From positions 1 to 53,189 of the forward strand of contig JAPPLH010000073.1 of assembly GCA_028819505.1 (NCBI GenBank): 53,189 bases of DNA, read 5' to 3'. The position numbers and the translations under genes were made by a program. Below the pieces are notes generated by a model. The model made no database searches. It was not told the origin of the DNA and saw only the letters and a program-made list of their open reading frames with translations. The DNA is from Acidimicrobiaceae bacterium (GTDB lineage: Bacteria > Actinomycetota > Acidimicrobiia > Acidimicrobiales > Aldehydirespiratoraceae). Positions 53,141 through 53,189 of the stretch are shown one piece after another; the first letter of the stretch is position 1, and each line of letters starts with the position of its first letter.

Positions 53141-53189
53141 TTAGCCCCCCCCCGCCCCACCCGCGGTGTGAGCGGCGCGGGAGCGGGGG
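53070..53189. other. Suspect terminal sequence (likely contig-end errors)
   Basis: The last ~120 bases are dominated by G and C homopolymers (for example a run of nine C at 53145 onward) and give no coherent protein in any frame, in contrast to the coiled-coil coding immediately before. It introduces a stop in the JetC frame. I treat it as low-quality assembly end, not biology. Confidence 0.55.

Overview
The window is GC-rich bacterial chromosomal DNA with dense, mostly tightly packed genes. Gene content and local order suggest an actinobacterium: tRNA-Ser/tadA, tRNA-Ser/SRP RNA/dnaX/recR, a LigC-type ATP-dependent ligase, methylmalonyl-CoA epimerase, and many GTG starts with 1-4 nt gene overlaps. 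An Acidimicrobiia-like lineage is my guess. No ribosomal or other strong taxonomic marker is present.

Layout. 1-8.4 kb: NYN-domain nuclease, nitrilase-family hydrolase, tRNA-Ala, a VapB-like antitoxin whose toxin survives only as a stub, a leftward sulfatase/P450/dehydrogenase-like operon, release factor 3 and an intact VapBC pair. 8.5-13.5 kb: a leftward operon of ABC exporter, exonuclease VII (xseA, xseB) and a prenyl diphosphate synthase. 13.5-18 kb: one open frame joining nicotinate phosphoribosyltransferase to nicotinamidase, then 1-Cys peroxiredoxin and a Na/phosphate cotransporter. 18.1-22.8 kb: a three-gene operon of an ATP-grasp ligase fused to a degenerate M20 peptidase domain, gamma-glutamyltranspeptidase, and an N-formylglutamate amidohydrolase-like enzyme. 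22.9-27.6 kb: Fic protein, tRNA-Ser(CGA), tadA, class IV aminotransferase, and DM13 and propeller-like surface proteins.

27.8-32.3 kb is a decayed accessory island ending at tRNA-Ser(GGA). It holds an ABC ATPase lacking Walker A, an AlbA/Schlafen-type ATPase, and the remains of a Gabija defence system (gajA reduced to its TOPRIM half, gajB with a large in-frame internal deletion). 32.4-42.9 kb returns to core genes: SRP RNA, dnaX, recR, epimerase, 5'-3' exonuclease, ligC, epoxide hydrolase, an NCS2 permease fused to an RsbW-like domain, a lipoprotein and a PNPOx-like flavoprotein.

42.9-53.2 kb is a second defence region. It holds a repeat-built coiled-coil membrane protein, a ParA ATPase, a second AlbA_2 protein, and a Wadjet-like condensin system of the DUF2397/DUF2398/DUF2399 (TIGR02677-02680) class. 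The four Jet genes are joined by 4-nt overlaps in the order C-A-B-D. The SMC-like JetC runs to the window edge without its N-terminal ATP-binding half, and the last ~120 bases look unreliable.

The most noteworthy items are the PncB-PncA fusion, the ligase/degenerate-M20/GGT/amidohydrolase operon, the permease-RsbW fusion, the Wadjet-AlbA-ParA cluster, the eroded Gabija locus, and a family of long intergenic palindromes sharing CGAACT...AGTTCG ends.
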